A stretch of 64,000 nucleotides of DNA from SMTZ1-83 sp048883405 (GTDB lineage Archaea; Asgardarchaeota; Thorarchaeia; Thorarchaeales; Thorarchaeaceae): positions 1 to 64,000 of the forward strand of contig JBHLQS010000001.1 of NCBI GenBank assembly GCA_048883405.1. Direction: 5' to 3'. Positions 36,159 through 44,526 of this stretch are shown in pieces; positions within the stretch are counted from its first letter, which is position 1, and every line of letters begins with the position of its first letter. Below the pieces are notes generated by a model. It was not told the DNA's origin. It searched no databases and saw nothing but the letters and a program-made list of their open reading frames with translations. The translations under genes and the position numbers were made by a program.

Positions 36159-36620
36159 CTACCTCAACAAGACGGCAGCCTGGTCAGGACTATACTTCCA
36201 ATCCGCAGAAAGCACATGCTTCTTTCTGTAATATTTCGACAGGCGGTGAATCTTGCTCTCAACAAGCTGGAGACCACGTTTTGATACGAAGTCTCGTTTG
36301 TTCTCCTCTAAGTGTCTTCGTATATTTGCAGCCTTGGCAATCATATTGCGAAGATCTTCAGGGACTTGTCTCTGAAGATTGTTCTCAATGATTATATCCA
36401 TGATCTTCTTCCCGGTTATCACCTTCACCAGAGGTATACCATATTGATCCCTAAGTAGCATGCCAATCGTTGAGGGGGTATTTCCAGCCTTTGCAAGCTC
36501 TACTACCTTTTTCTCTACCCACTCTGCATTTTTCTCCTTATCCAGCCATTCAGGAGCTTGTAGTGTAGAGGGCCGTTTGCTTCCAGACTGACCTTTGCGG
36601 CGTGTGTGCATTCTTGCCAT
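36159..36620 (-). CDS. rps15: ribosomal protein uS15
   Basis: This 153-residue archaeal/eukaryotic-length S15 has the N-terminal extension (M-A-R-M-H-T-R-R-K-G-Q-S-G-S) typical of the domain, P-E-W-L near 24, G-x-x-P-S-x-I-G-M-L-L-R-D-Q-Y-G-I-P near 47, and the rRNA-binding helix region D-F-V-S-K-R-G-L-Q-L-V-E-S-K-I-H-R-L followed by Y-Y-R-K. It heads the S15-DHH-Pcc1 operon on the minus strand. Confidence 0.96.
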   Translation of the reverse strand: MARMHTRRKGQSGSKRPSTLQAPEWLDKEKNAEWVEKKVVELAKAGNTPSTIGMLLRDQYGIPLVKVITGKKIMDIIIENNLQRQVPEDLRNMIAKAANIRRHLEENKRDFVSKRGLQLVESKIHRLSKYYRKKHVLSADWKYSPDQAAVLLR

Positions 36621-36714
36621 TAAGATTGCCTCTGAGTTCTATAAGTCCCAAGAAACCGGGTCAGCCTCATGGCCAATGGCTGTGGATATAAAGATTGCTC
36701 AATGACTTGTTCTA

Positions 36715-37341
36715 TTAGTGATATCTACCACGTTCTCGAATCTCCTCAACTCGAGCCAACACATTGTCTGTTTCCTCGGTTTTGATAGTCTTGTAGCCTT
36801 CAAGAGCAGCATCCCACAAAGTTGCTTCAAAATCCCAGTGGGTTGTTTCGAACGCTCGTCGCATGAGATGAAGATCGACTCCTTTCATTTCTACTGTGGC
36901 ATTCATTTCGGCAAGTCCGAAGTCGACAATCCATATCTTCTCCTCTTGGTTGACTATCACATTACTGGTAGTAGGGTCACCATGAACTACGCCCCCATTG
37001 TGTAGTAGACCGATTAGCCTCCCGAACTGGCTGGTAATCCTTTGCAGTCTATCAGCCGAGATCTCATCAACTATCTGTTTGAGCTGTTTGCCTTGGAGGC
37101 ACTCCATCGCAATAGAGTGTCGGTGCATGTCGACCCAGTACACTGTAGGAGTGGGAACCCCAAGATCTCTTGCTACTGTCAGCATCTTGCATTCTCTACT
37201 CGTTCTAGATGTTCTCAGAAATTCATCTATCTCCTTCAATAAGTAGGGTTTCTGCGGACGGTGTTTCAGGAGTATTGTATGGCCCCATTGCTCGAGTCTG
37301 TATATTGTAGACTCTGCTCCAATCTTCCAAGGCTCCATCAT
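36715..37341 (-). CDS. bud32: KEOPS kinase/ATPase Bud32
   Basis: This is a small (about 208-residue) atypical protein kinase of KEOPS that activates Kae1. It has a G-A-E-S-T-I-Y glycine-rich region, a Lys in I-L-L-K-H-R, the catalytic loop V-V-H-G-D-P-T-T-S-N and the metal loop I-V-D-F-G-L-A. It is separate from Kae1, whereas many euryarchaea fuse the two. ATG 37341 overlaps the kae1 stop (TGATG) with GGAGG upstream, so translation is coupled; ATG 37338 is an alternative. The GTG at 37356 would lie within kae1. Confidence 0.93.
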   Translation of the reverse strand: MMEPWKIGAESTIYRLEQWGHTILLKHRPQKPYLLKEIDEFLRTSRTSRECKMLTVARDLGVPTPTVYWVDMHRHSIAMECLQGKQLKQIVDEISADRLQRITSQFGRLIGLLHNGGVVHGDPTTSNVIVNQEEKIWIVDFGLAEMNATVEMKGVDLHLMRRAFETTHWDFEATLWDAALEGYKTIKTEETDNVLARVEEIRERGRYH

Positions 37342-38333
37342 CACGACTTCCTCCACACAATGTCTTGTTCATCTGTACGCCACTTCGGCAGGATTGTGGA
37401 GTCTGCAACGCTCAGCCTGTCTCCAGCCTCATGCTGAAGAATACCAGTCCATGCAATCATTGCACCTTGATCACCCGCAAGGGAAGGTGTGACTCTATGG
37501 AATGTTGCATTGTGCCGTTGTGCGACTCCCGATAGAATATCTGTGAGGCGGTCGTTCCGTGCGACTCCTCCGGTCAAGAGAAGCTCATTCTTCTTCGTAT
37601 GGGCAATTGCACGTTCGGCAATCTCAGCAAGCATACCAAATGCTGTTTCTTGGACACTGAAACATGCGTCTGCCAATGGAACTCCCTCAGAAAAAAGCCT
37701 CTTGGCAGCTGTCAACATCCCCGAATAGCTGATATCCATTCCTTTGACAGAATAGGGCAATTGGTGATATTTCACAGCGCTGCTAGCTTCTTGCTCTATT
37801 AAAGGGCCTGCTGGAAAACGCATCCCCGCATCTCGACCAAAAGTGTCAAGCATGTTTCCGAGGGCGATATCTAGGGTTTCACCGAATGTGCGATATCGCT
37901 TCCCGGCGTATGCGATGATTTGTGTGTTCCCTCCTGAAACATACACAGTCACTGGGTCACTGAAACCAGATTCAAGACGGCCTATCTCTATGTGTGCAAC
38001 GCAGTGATTTACTCCAATCAAGGGTACATCTAATCGCAGAGATAATGTACGTGCAATTGTTGCAGTGGTCCTCAAACATGGTCCAAGACCAGGGCCTCTA
38101 GAGAAAGCTATCAAGTCAATGTCCCCACTTGAGATAGATGCCTTCTCCATTGCATTTCGAATTATGATTGGGCCTATATCCGAGTGATGACGACTAGCCT
38201 CCCGAGGATGTATTCCACCTTCTTCTGGAGAAAACATATCCCATATATTGGATAGTACCTGACCATCACTGGACACTACTCCAGCTCCAAAGGAGTGTGC
38301 AGTTCCCTCTATGCCTAGACAGACAATAGACAT
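37341..38333 (-). CDS. kae1: KEOPS subunit Kae1 (tRNA t6A threonylcarbamoyltransferase)
   Basis: This 330-residue ASKHA-fold enzyme transfers threonylcarbamoyl to A37 of tRNA. It carries G-I-E-G-T-A-H-S at the N-terminus, the iron-binding H-C-V-A-H near residue 110, Y-V-S-G-G-N-T-Q nucleotide loop near 130, F-G-R-D-A-G near 165, and L-T-G-G-V-A-R-N-D-R near 253. I use ATG 38333 because family members begin with V-L-G-I-E-G within a few residues; ATG 38360 would add nine residues. Forms an overlapping pair with bud32. Confidence 0.95.
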   Translation of the reverse strand: MSIVCLGIEGTAHSFGAGVVSSDGQVLSNIWDMFSPEEGGIHPREASRHHSDIGPIIIRNAMEKASISSGDIDLIAFSRGPGLGPCLRTTATIARTLSLRLDVPLIGVNHCVAHIEIGRLESGFSDPVTVYVSGGNTQIIAYAGKRYRTFGETLDIALGNMLDTFGRDAGMRFPAGPLIEQEASSAVKYHQLPYSVKGMDISYSGMLTAAKRLFSEGVPLADACFSVQETAFGMLAEIAERAIAHTKKNELLLTGGVARNDRLTDILSGVAQRHNATFHRVTPSLAGDQGAMIAWTGILQHEAGDRLSVADSTILPKWRTDEQDIVWRKS

Positions 38334-38471
38334 ATTGATTCGATTCCAGTTTGTTTGCATCTCAATCTGTACTTAACATTGACGTGTGATTCAATGCCAT
38401 GGCAGTTCTCAATTGTTTTTCAGCAAAGGCTTTATAATGTTCAGACTTGGCCCTGACCTGAGGAGAAGACA

Positions 38472-38699
38472 GTGTCACAGAATATGCCCATCAAAGCCCT
38501 TGAATCCGTTCTCAATGATGTCATTTCAATAAAACTAAAGGATCAACGAATCTTCCGAGGGCGGCTCACTAGGTGTGACATGTACATGAACTTGACATTA
38601 GCTGACGCAGAAGAGCTTGAGAATGAGGAAATTCGAGCCAAATATGGTCAGCTGTTGCTGCGAGGAAATAACATTCTCTGGATTCAGATCCCTGAATAA
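38472..38699 (+). CDS. Sm-like archaeal protein (Lsm)
   Basis: This is a 75-residue Sm-fold RNA-binding protein that likely forms a ring. The Sm1 motif is I-S-I-K-L-K-D-Q-R-I-F-R-G-R-L-T-R-C-D-M-Y-M-N-L, and Sm2 is L-L-L-R-G-N-N-I-L-W-I. The GTG at 38472 is chosen because AGGAGAAG lies just upstream with about 5-base spacing; an ATG follows four codons later. Sm1 carries the usual D-M-Y-M-N-L core that contacts RNA. It converges with the DUF460 gene. Confidence 0.9.
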   Translation: MSQNMPIKALESVLNDVISIKLKDQRIFRGRLTRCDMYMNLTLADAEELENEEIRAKYGQLLLRGNNILWIQIPE

Positions 38700-38717
38700 A
38701 GTCCTCTCGATTTCCTT

Positions 38718-40793
38718 TTAACGTTCGATTTCCCGTTGATATCGTTCAACAAGTTCGACAAGCTCGTCCTCGCCTTTCTGGCGTGCTTTCTCACGTACTC
38801 TGGCGATGAATGATTGAAGCTGTGTTTCAAACTTCTTTCTACTAATGAATGCAAACTCATCGACCCTCTGCAATTCAACTTCTTCTGCATTTATGACGGG
38901 AATTACAGATTGCACCAGCTCTTCTTCTGACAGGTGCGACAAAGGAGTGTCTACAATCACTGCACGAATGCCACAATCAATCAATAGCCCTGCCGTTTGA
39001 GGCCCGCCACCGCTAGCATCCTCGAAAAGAACGATGTCGCCGGACTTCAAGCCCACATTCTGGATGTATTCCTCTATACTCTCTCTTGTGAAATGAGAAA
39101 CTGACTTAATGGCAAGCATATCACCCCGAATCTCACGGCGTTTTACACCCCTGAGATTCTCTAAACGCCCCTTCAGTTGCTCGATCTCTTTCTTGAGGCG
39201 CTTCACCTCGCGTCTCGACTGTTCGAGTTCATTGTCTTTCTTCACAACTTCTCGATCTCGTTTGATTTTCCAGTAGTTCTCTTCTGAAATGATGTCCAAG
39301 CTGTCTGTCAGTTCACTCTCTCGAAACTGTAAGAACTCTACAAAACGCTCTAGATCTTCAACTCTCTCACCAAGTACAATGTTTTCAGCCTCGGTTTCTG
39401 CGTGCTTGCTGAGAAGCGAATCGAATCGTTCCTGTGTAAGCGTATCCTCCTCCCTAATCGGCTCTGCAGCAATCTCGACCTCTTTCGACTCCTCATGGAG
39501 AAGGCTGGCCATGGCTTCTTTCATTGACATTCCCTTGATGACCAATGCTTTCAATTGATTTCTATCCACAGGAAGCTGTTCATCACGAATCTTTCGTTCT
39601 ATCTGCTGAAGCTTTGGCTGGATACTCCGAAATGCATACACTGCGGCTGTGAGAGCATCTCGCTCGTGAGCATTTCGTATCTTGAAACCGTCAGAAAACT
39701 CCCTTGCTAGCTCTTGCTTATCTGAAACTGGAATTTCGCGCCTTGGGATATATAGCTCCGCGTTCACAGTGCTTGCTATCTTCTTCACGAAGTGCGGTAC
39801 AGGAGTGACATCTGTTGCAACCATTACAGGAATTCCTTGTTCATACACCTGCCTAATGATGTCAGCTCTCGTCAGCGACTTCCCACTCACAAGTCGGTGT
39901 ATCTTTCCATCCAGTGTCATCATGCATATTGCTGCTGTAGATCCTGGATCAATTCCTAAGATAAAGTACCTTGGTCGCAAGGCACTGGGAGTGGGTTTTG
40001 GCTCAAGAGGAAGGAATTCAACTCTCTTTCTAACTGGCGATATGAGTATCTTGAAATCTCCAGCACGTTTTGATTCAATCAATGAACGGATATTTGGTAG
40101 AGGCGCGTATGCGATTATTCGGGCACTTGCGTAGCCAAAATCAGAACTCCTAATATCAATGTCATAGTCGATCTTTGCGATCTTCAGTTGTTCTTCAATG
40201 TGTCTTGTCATTTGCTGAATCTGTGAGTGAACCTTACGCCTGAAACGATTTGCACTCTGGCCGCCTCGACCAGGTTTTCTACCACGGGCCACCTTAATCT
40301 CAGTCTGCTCTCCAAAACATTCCAAACTGTATCCGATTCCCATCATGGCCAACTGTGCTGCAAGATGAGCGGATTCGAGAGGTGTTGGTTTTCCACGAAC
40401 GCCTAATCCATGTCTCTTTGCAAGTCTCTTCAAAGACACTTGATGAGGTGGGACTCCCGTCACCTGAACCATTCGAGTTTCTGCCGGTATTTTATCAACA
40501 AAATGGAAGAGAGATTTGCTATCAGGTACAATTTCAAAGATATTATCAGTGCATAGCCATTTGGGGCGAATTTCTCGAACTAATTTCAAAAGCGTTTGAC
40601 GAGATATCTCAGGATGCTCGTTGAGAAGAACTCCTCCATGCATAATCGCGCATGCGAACTTTGGACTCCTCTTAGACTTTGGACTTTGGCCTGGAAGGAT
40701 GTCAAATCCCATTATGAATACGCTTTCATCGCCCATGGGCTCTGCACTCGATTGGTCGTTCGTTGTTGTGGCTATAAGGATTGACATCGGCAT
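38718..40793 (-). CDS. DUF460 protein: RNase H-like fold with long coiled coil
   Basis: This 691-residue archaeal protein is of the COG2433/DUF460 family. The N-terminal half contains two RNase H-like segments, the second with I-L-G-I-D-P-G-S-T-A-A near 268 and later acidic residues (V-A-T-D-V-T-P near 310, H-E-R-D-A-L-T-A-A near 357), resembling RuvC-type nucleases. Residues ~440-560 form a charged coiled coil. The C-terminus has a D-x-x-G-x-x-R-A-V-I-V-D domain and another helical tail. Nuclease activity is plausible but unproven. A TATA-like GTATAC ~25 bases before the ATG suggests a nearly leaderless transcript. Confidence 0.88.
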   Translation of the reverse strand: MPMSILIATTTNDQSSAEPMGDESVFIMGFDILPGQSPKSKRSPKFACAIMHGGVLLNEHPEISRQTLLKLVREIRPKWLCTDNIFEIVPDSKSLFHFVDKIPAETRMVQVTGVPPHQVSLKRLAKRHGLGVRGKPTPLESAHLAAQLAMMGIGYSLECFGEQTEIKVARGRKPGRGGQSANRFRRKVHSQIQQMTRHIEEQLKIAKIDYDIDIRSSDFGYASARIIAYAPLPNIRSLIESKRAGDFKILISPVRKRVEFLPLEPKPTPSALRPRYFILGIDPGSTAAICMMTLDGKIHRLVSGKSLTRADIIRQVYEQGIPVMVATDVTPVPHFVKKIASTVNAELYIPRREIPVSDKQELAREFSDGFKIRNAHERDALTAAVYAFRSIQPKLQQIERKIRDEQLPVDRNQLKALVIKGMSMKEAMASLLHEESKEVEIAAEPIREEDTLTQERFDSLLSKHAETEAENIVLGERVEDLERFVEFLQFRESELTDSLDIISEENYWKIKRDREVVKKDNELEQSRREVKRLKKEIEQLKGRLENLRGVKRREIRGDMLAIKSVSHFTRESIEEYIQNVGLKSGDIVLFEDASGGGPQTAGLLIDCGIRAVIVDTPLSHLSEEELVQSVIPVINAEEVELQRVDEFAFISRKKFETQLQSFIARVREKARQKGEDELVELVERYQREIER

Positions 40794-40874
40794 AGAAGCG
40801 CACTAGCGAAAGGAGTATACACAAACAACAAGTATAATAAAGACTTGCTTGAGCAACAGGCTAACTCATGCGAG

Positions 40875-41165
40875 GTGTTACTACTGTCTGAAACACTGCA
40901 AATTGACAAGGACGATGCTATTGAACGCATTGGACGAGCGCTTTCATCTGGAACTAGGCTAAAGATACTCAAACTCCTTCTGCAGGGTGAGAAGGATGTG
41001 ACAAGAGTGGCACGACACCTCGGGGGAACAGAGGCGAATGCCAGTGCCCAAATCAAGATACTCTACGAAGCGGGCCTACTGGAGTGCCGCTACGAACCCG
41101 GGCAACATGGTCTGAAGAAAATATCAAAGACAAAGGTCAAACGCATCATAATTGATTTGGAATAG
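40875..41165 (+). CDS. ArsR-type winged-helix regulator
   Basis: This small DNA-binding protein (96 residues from the GTG at 40875) has the ArsR-like helix-turn-helix S-S-G-T-R-L-K-I-L-K-L-L-L followed by V-T-R-V-A-R-H-L-G and N-A-S-A-Q-I-K-I-L-Y-E-A-G-L-L, and a short wing. No metal-binding cysteine motif is seen. The start is uncertain: a TATA-like AGTATAATAA at 40831-40840 would place the transcript start near 40861, downstream of the TTG at 40845, so I chose the GTG. Its target is unknown; the divergent DUF460 gene shares the intergenic region. Confidence 0.75.
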   Translation: MLLLSETLQIDKDDAIERIGRALSSGTRLKILKLLLQGEKDVTRVARHLGGTEANASAQIKILYEAGLLECRYEPGQHGLKKISKTKVKRIIIDLE

Positions 41166-41178
41166 TGACTTCCATTCG

Positions 41179-41205
41179 ACCTCATCCGGAAATGCTGGGT
41201 GAGGT
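41179..41205. terminator. hairpin between convergent genes
   Basis: ACCTCATCC (41179-41187) and GGGTGAGGT (41197-41205) form a 9-bp stem with one G-T pair and a 9-base loop, in the 64-base gap between two convergent genes. A pyrimidine-rich stretch follows on the plus strand. It is suited to act as a bidirectional terminator or transcript end stabiliser. Confidence 0.45.
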
Positions 41206-41229
41206 TCTCGCTCCTTTCATCCTGACATT

Positions 41230-41745
41230 CTAGGTGGTGAGATGTGCCTTCCATCGTCGAATTCGTTCAAGGATGTTATCTCGTTCTTCTAGTCGAATTC
41301 CCTTTTTGCCTCTGGCGTGGAGAAATTTCAATACCACATCAATGTCCCGTACGACCTTCTCATTAGCCGAATGTTCTTGAATAAGATACTCTCTAGCAGC
41401 TTCGAGATATTCTGCTATGACCTTGGCAGTTGCCTCTCCAGCCTGTAATTCCTGTGATATGGGATCAAGAACAATCGAAACATTCTCATTTGTCAGGGGA
41501 GTGCCTGCTGATTCTTCCGTTGGCAAGCTTGTAGCTAATAATGATTCATCTGTGTCTTTCTTTTTGGTTGCAGCCGAAGCCTTAGAGAATGTGGGAGCTG
41601 GTGAAAGTGAGGGGCTAGATTCAAAATTCTCATCTGCCAAATCCAATTGGCGTCTGAGCTCGTGGAGCTGGTCAAATATCTCAACAAGTCCAGATTGCAT
41701 AATGTCGATGATCTTCTTAATTTCTTCAAGGTTCTTATCAGACAA
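41230..41745 (-). CDS. hypothetical helical protein near herA
   Basis: This encodes about 171 residues. An N-terminal helix (1-40) looks coiled-coil forming (E-E-I-K-K-I-I-D-I-M...L-H-E-L-R-R-Q-L), followed by a low-complexity Ser/Pro/Thr/Lys linker (~42-85). A compact C-terminal helical domain follows (~95-171), with K-F-L-H-A-R-G-K-K-G-I-R-L-E-E-R and a final I-R-R-W-K. I do not recognise the family. The start is uncertain: TTG 41745 or ATG 41700. It lies 105 bases after herA on the same strand and could be an accessory partner, by context only. Confidence 0.6.
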   Translation of the reverse strand: MSDKNLEEIKKIIDIMQSGLVEIFDQLHELRRQLDLADENFESSPSLSPAPTFSKASAATKKKDTDESLLATSLPTEESAGTPLTNENVSIVLDPISQELQAGEATAKVIAEYLEAAREYLIQEHSANEKVVRDIDVVLKFLHARGKKGIRLEERDNILERIRRWKAHLTT

Positions 41746-41850
41746 ACGCAGGGCCCCCGCATGTCCAGTAGGTGCTTTGAGGAGAGCTGATGTTTTTTCT
41801 TTTTGACTGTTGTGGGAATAGCCTCTAACTGGAGAATACTATAGGTCAGT

Positions 41851-43365
41851 CTATTTGTCAGCCTTTTTCAGAGCCTCAGATAGACCTTGGTTGAGTCCGG
41901 ATGGTTCAAAAAGCCTCCTGCGAATCTTAACAAATGTGGGAACTGAAACTGTTTCTCCTACAAAAAGCGCCTCCCCTACTTCAAGTGTAGTTATGGTGTC
42001 CAATGACGCCCGATCAATGCCTTCACTACTGCGTCCAATATGTTCAAGGTCGTAGGGGTTCGTTGCTCTAAGGATTGCTTGATTGCTGCACTGACTCAAC
42101 ACGGTCGTCGAGAGTTTTACAGGTCTTTGTGAAACCAAGCAGAGTAATGCAAAGAACTTGCGTCCTTCCCGTGCTATGGTTTCGATTCGACTCTTAGGAA
42201 GGGCAAGCTCATGTCGACTCTCCGGACAAAACTGATGGGCTTCCTCCAAGACCAAAAGAAATGGAGGAATTGAGCCTCGACGCCTCAGAAACATGAGCTC
42301 GCTTACCAAATGCGACACGACAATTTGTTTCTTCTTTAGACTGATGAAGTCGCTCAAGTCAATGAGGGTTAGCTTCCCAGGTTTAATGATGCTCTTGAGA
42401 TTCGGAATACCTTCCTTGCCAAATAATCCGGTTTCTTCTAGATTAACAAGCCATCCTACAAGAGCCTCTCTTGTGTTCTTGCTTATAGTTTCATCAGTCC
42501 TGACATAGTCAATGATATCATCAAGTGTATATCCATTCTTTGAATCCTTGCGCATTATAGAGACTACTCGTCTTAGATCACGGACTTGAATGGCACTCAT
42601 GTCAGCAACTAGAGACCCTATAGCTTCAGCTGCCAAAGATTGCACTGGAATTTGAATATGTGACCCTCGAAGATGCTCTACATCGACTTCGAGGTCTGTC
42701 ACACCTAATATGTCACTTGTGAGATCCTTTAGGTACGTATATTCTCCATGCACGTCAACAACAATCACTGCCAGCCTACCTTGTTTCTTCGTGCGTGCTA
42801 GCAGCTCTTCAAGAAGAATGGAAACAAAGTAAGACTTCCCCGCACCACTCATGGCTAATATGGCTAGATGCTTTGAAAGGAGCCGATTGATAGATGGTTT
42901 GAACTCCAGAGTGTGATGAGCCAGATTACCTAAGTTGAGTCCATCCGTGTCATCAAGATTCAAGAAAGCAGCTAGCACTTCGCTGTCTGCCTTGCTTACT
43001 CGTGCTCCTGGAGATACGGCGAAGTATGGACGGACTGACCTGTTTGCTGACCACAGACCAAGGACTTGGGTTCTAGCAACGGTATATTGCCAGCGGTCAG
43101 TAGGAAAGATTGAGCGGAGCGGCTCTCCCCTAGATTGATATTCTCTTACGGCCTCGGCATGCTGGTAATATCGGTTGACTCTCACTAGGTCCTGTACTCT
43201 AGCAATGACTATCTGATCGTTATTTGCTACTGAAACGAACTCTCCCCGTCTTACTACTAACTCATGAGCTTCTCCTTCAACAACGAAGGAAAACTCCATG
43301 ACGCTTGGTGAATCTTGTTCGCAGATCACGGTGCCAATCGGTGTGAATGACGATATTTCAGACAA
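41851..43365 (-). CDS. herA: HerA hexameric DNA translocase
   Basis: This 504-residue FtsK/HerA-type ATPase has an N-terminal HAS-barrel (1-100), Walker A A-M-S-G-A-G-K-S near 165, Walker B V-I-V-V-D-V-H-G-E-Y near 195-205 and later F-L-L-V-L-E-E-A-H-Q-F. An arginine-finger region lies around R-I-E-T-I-A-R-E-G-R-K-F. With NurA it resects DNA ends for recombination. The TTG start at 43365 has GGAGGT at the end of nurA, 6 bases upstream. No mre11 or rad50 lies next to it, unlike many archaea. Confidence 0.94.
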   Translation of the reverse strand: MSEISSFTPIGTVICEQDSPSVMEFSFVVEGEAHELVVRRGEFVSVANNDQIVIARVQDLVRVNRYYQHAEAVREYQSRGEPLRSIFPTDRWQYTVARTQVLGLWSANRSVRPYFAVSPGARVSKADSEVLAAFLNLDDTDGLNLGNLAHHTLEFKPSINRLLSKHLAILAMSGAGKSYFVSILLEELLARTKKQGRLAVIVVDVHGEYTYLKDLTSDILGVTDLEVDVEHLRGSHIQIPVQSLAAEAIGSLVADMSAIQVRDLRRVVSIMRKDSKNGYTLDDIIDYVRTDETISKNTREALVGWLVNLEETGLFGKEGIPNLKSIIKPGKLTLIDLSDFISLKKKQIVVSHLVSELMFLRRRGSIPPFLLVLEEAHQFCPESRHELALPKSRIETIAREGRKFFALLCLVSQRPVKLSTTVLSQCSNQAILRATNPYDLEHIGRSSEGIDRASLDTITTLEVGEALFVGETVSVPTFVKIRRRLFEPSGLNQGLSEALKKADK

Positions 43366-43368
43366 ATA

Positions 43369-44526
43369 TTAACCTCCAAATGGGTTTCTTGACCGTCTTC
43401 TCTCAAGTGTCGCATAGGTAAGACCGGAAAGGGCCATCAATCGATCGACAATGAGTTGTGTTTCGTTGTTACTGATTCGTGCTCGCGCATCCGCTTCCAG
43501 CACTGGAGTAGGAATCCCATACTCAGGATGCTGCCAAGAGAGAGGAAGAATAGCTGAGAGAGCCTTGTCTATCTGTGCAGACCCATTGCTTTCATCAACA
43601 AGAATCTCTATTCTGATAGGGAGGTCATCACGAGCAGTCTTCAAGTATGTGACCCAGATCGAAGATGCCCAATTCGAAAGGTCATCTGAGAGTGCATTTG
43701 TGTTTTGCACTAGCTCAGCAGAATACTTGAAGGCAAACGTCCGTTCACCCTCCTCGAGAAATGTATCAAGGAGGTCACAGTCTCTGGAGAATTTGAGGAG
43801 CCAACGATAGTCCACTCCTTGCATCATTTCGAAGACGCCTGGATTGCGTAGAACATGCGGAAGAATGTCACTTAGGATACCGACTATTCGAGTCGCCCGA
43901 CTATCCTTTACTATCCCTGCTAGGATTGTTTTCTTCTCTCTGGCCTTATGATAGAGCTGTCTATACATAGCCACTACTTCCTGAAACTTCTCATAGACAG
44001 CTGATCCAGCGCTTGGCCGGTCTCGTGGATGATAGAACAGGGAACCATCCACTAGAATCAGGTCAACATAGAACTCATCGAGGATAGACAGGGTGACTTC
44101 TAGTTCTGCAGCAATGCGCTCAAGGGAACCAAGTTGGTCAAGTTCTGGGCTTGGTAATGTAAGCATCACTGGTCTGATAGTTGGCTCAGGAAAAGCACTC
44201 GGAAAGAAGTCCACGTTTGGGCCTGCTTCTGGACCGAATTTAAAGACCACTGCTATGCCACGAGTGAGTATCAAATCTATCGATCTGAACCGCCTTCTGA
44301 TAAGACCCCCATCAACTCCTGCAATTCTCAGTCCAGACAAATCTGTGGGCTCAATCATCTTAGAGAATTGTGTTTCCACAGCGTCTGCCGCGAGTGCGGG
44401 ATATCGACCCAAATCCAGCTCTCCTTTGATTCGTGATAGAACAGATCCAAACCGCTTTCTAGTGTCCTCAACATGTTCAATCTCCTCGACTAATATGGCA
44501 AGCATTGAGTCAAGGTTGTGGTCCAC
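43369..44526 (-). CDS. nurA: NurA 5'-3' nuclease
   Basis: This 385-residue NurA, the nuclease partner of HerA, has an RNase H-like core with metal motifs G-V-D-G-G near residue 70, L-I-L-V-D-G-S-L-F near 155 and a late E-x-D-A-R-A-R region. Between them is a long helical insertion. The GTG start at 44526 shares a base with the pyrG stop (TAGTG) and is preceded by GAGAGGG, so nurA is translated by coupling to pyrG, and herA follows after 3 bases. Confidence 0.92.
   Translation of the reverse strand: MDHNLDSMLAILVEEIEHVEDTRKRFGSVLSRIKGELDLGRYPALAADAVETQFSKMIEPTDLSGLRIAGVDGGLIRRRFRSIDLILTRGIAVVFKFGPEAGPNVDFFPSAFPEPTIRPVMLTLPSPELDQLGSLERIAAELEVTLSILDEFYVDLILVDGSLFYHPRDRPSAGSAVYEKFQEVVAMYRQLYHKAREKKTILAGIVKDSRATRIVGILSDILPHVLRNPGVFEMMQGVDYRWLLKFSRDCDLLDTFLEEGERTFAFKYSAELVQNTNALSDDLSNWASSIWVTYLKTARDDLPIRIEILVDESNGSAQIDKALSAILPLSWQHPEYGIPTPVLEADARARISNNETQLIVDRLMALSGLTYATLERRRSRNPFGG

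Noticed and set aside
36715..38333. Kae1-Bud32 fusion
   Set aside because: The genes overlap at TGATG but are in different frames with a clear stop, so they are two proteins.
41535..41762. 75-codon frame overlapping the helical protein near herA
   Set aside because: It is Leu/Arg/Ser-rich low-information sequence in a shifted frame of a better supported gene.
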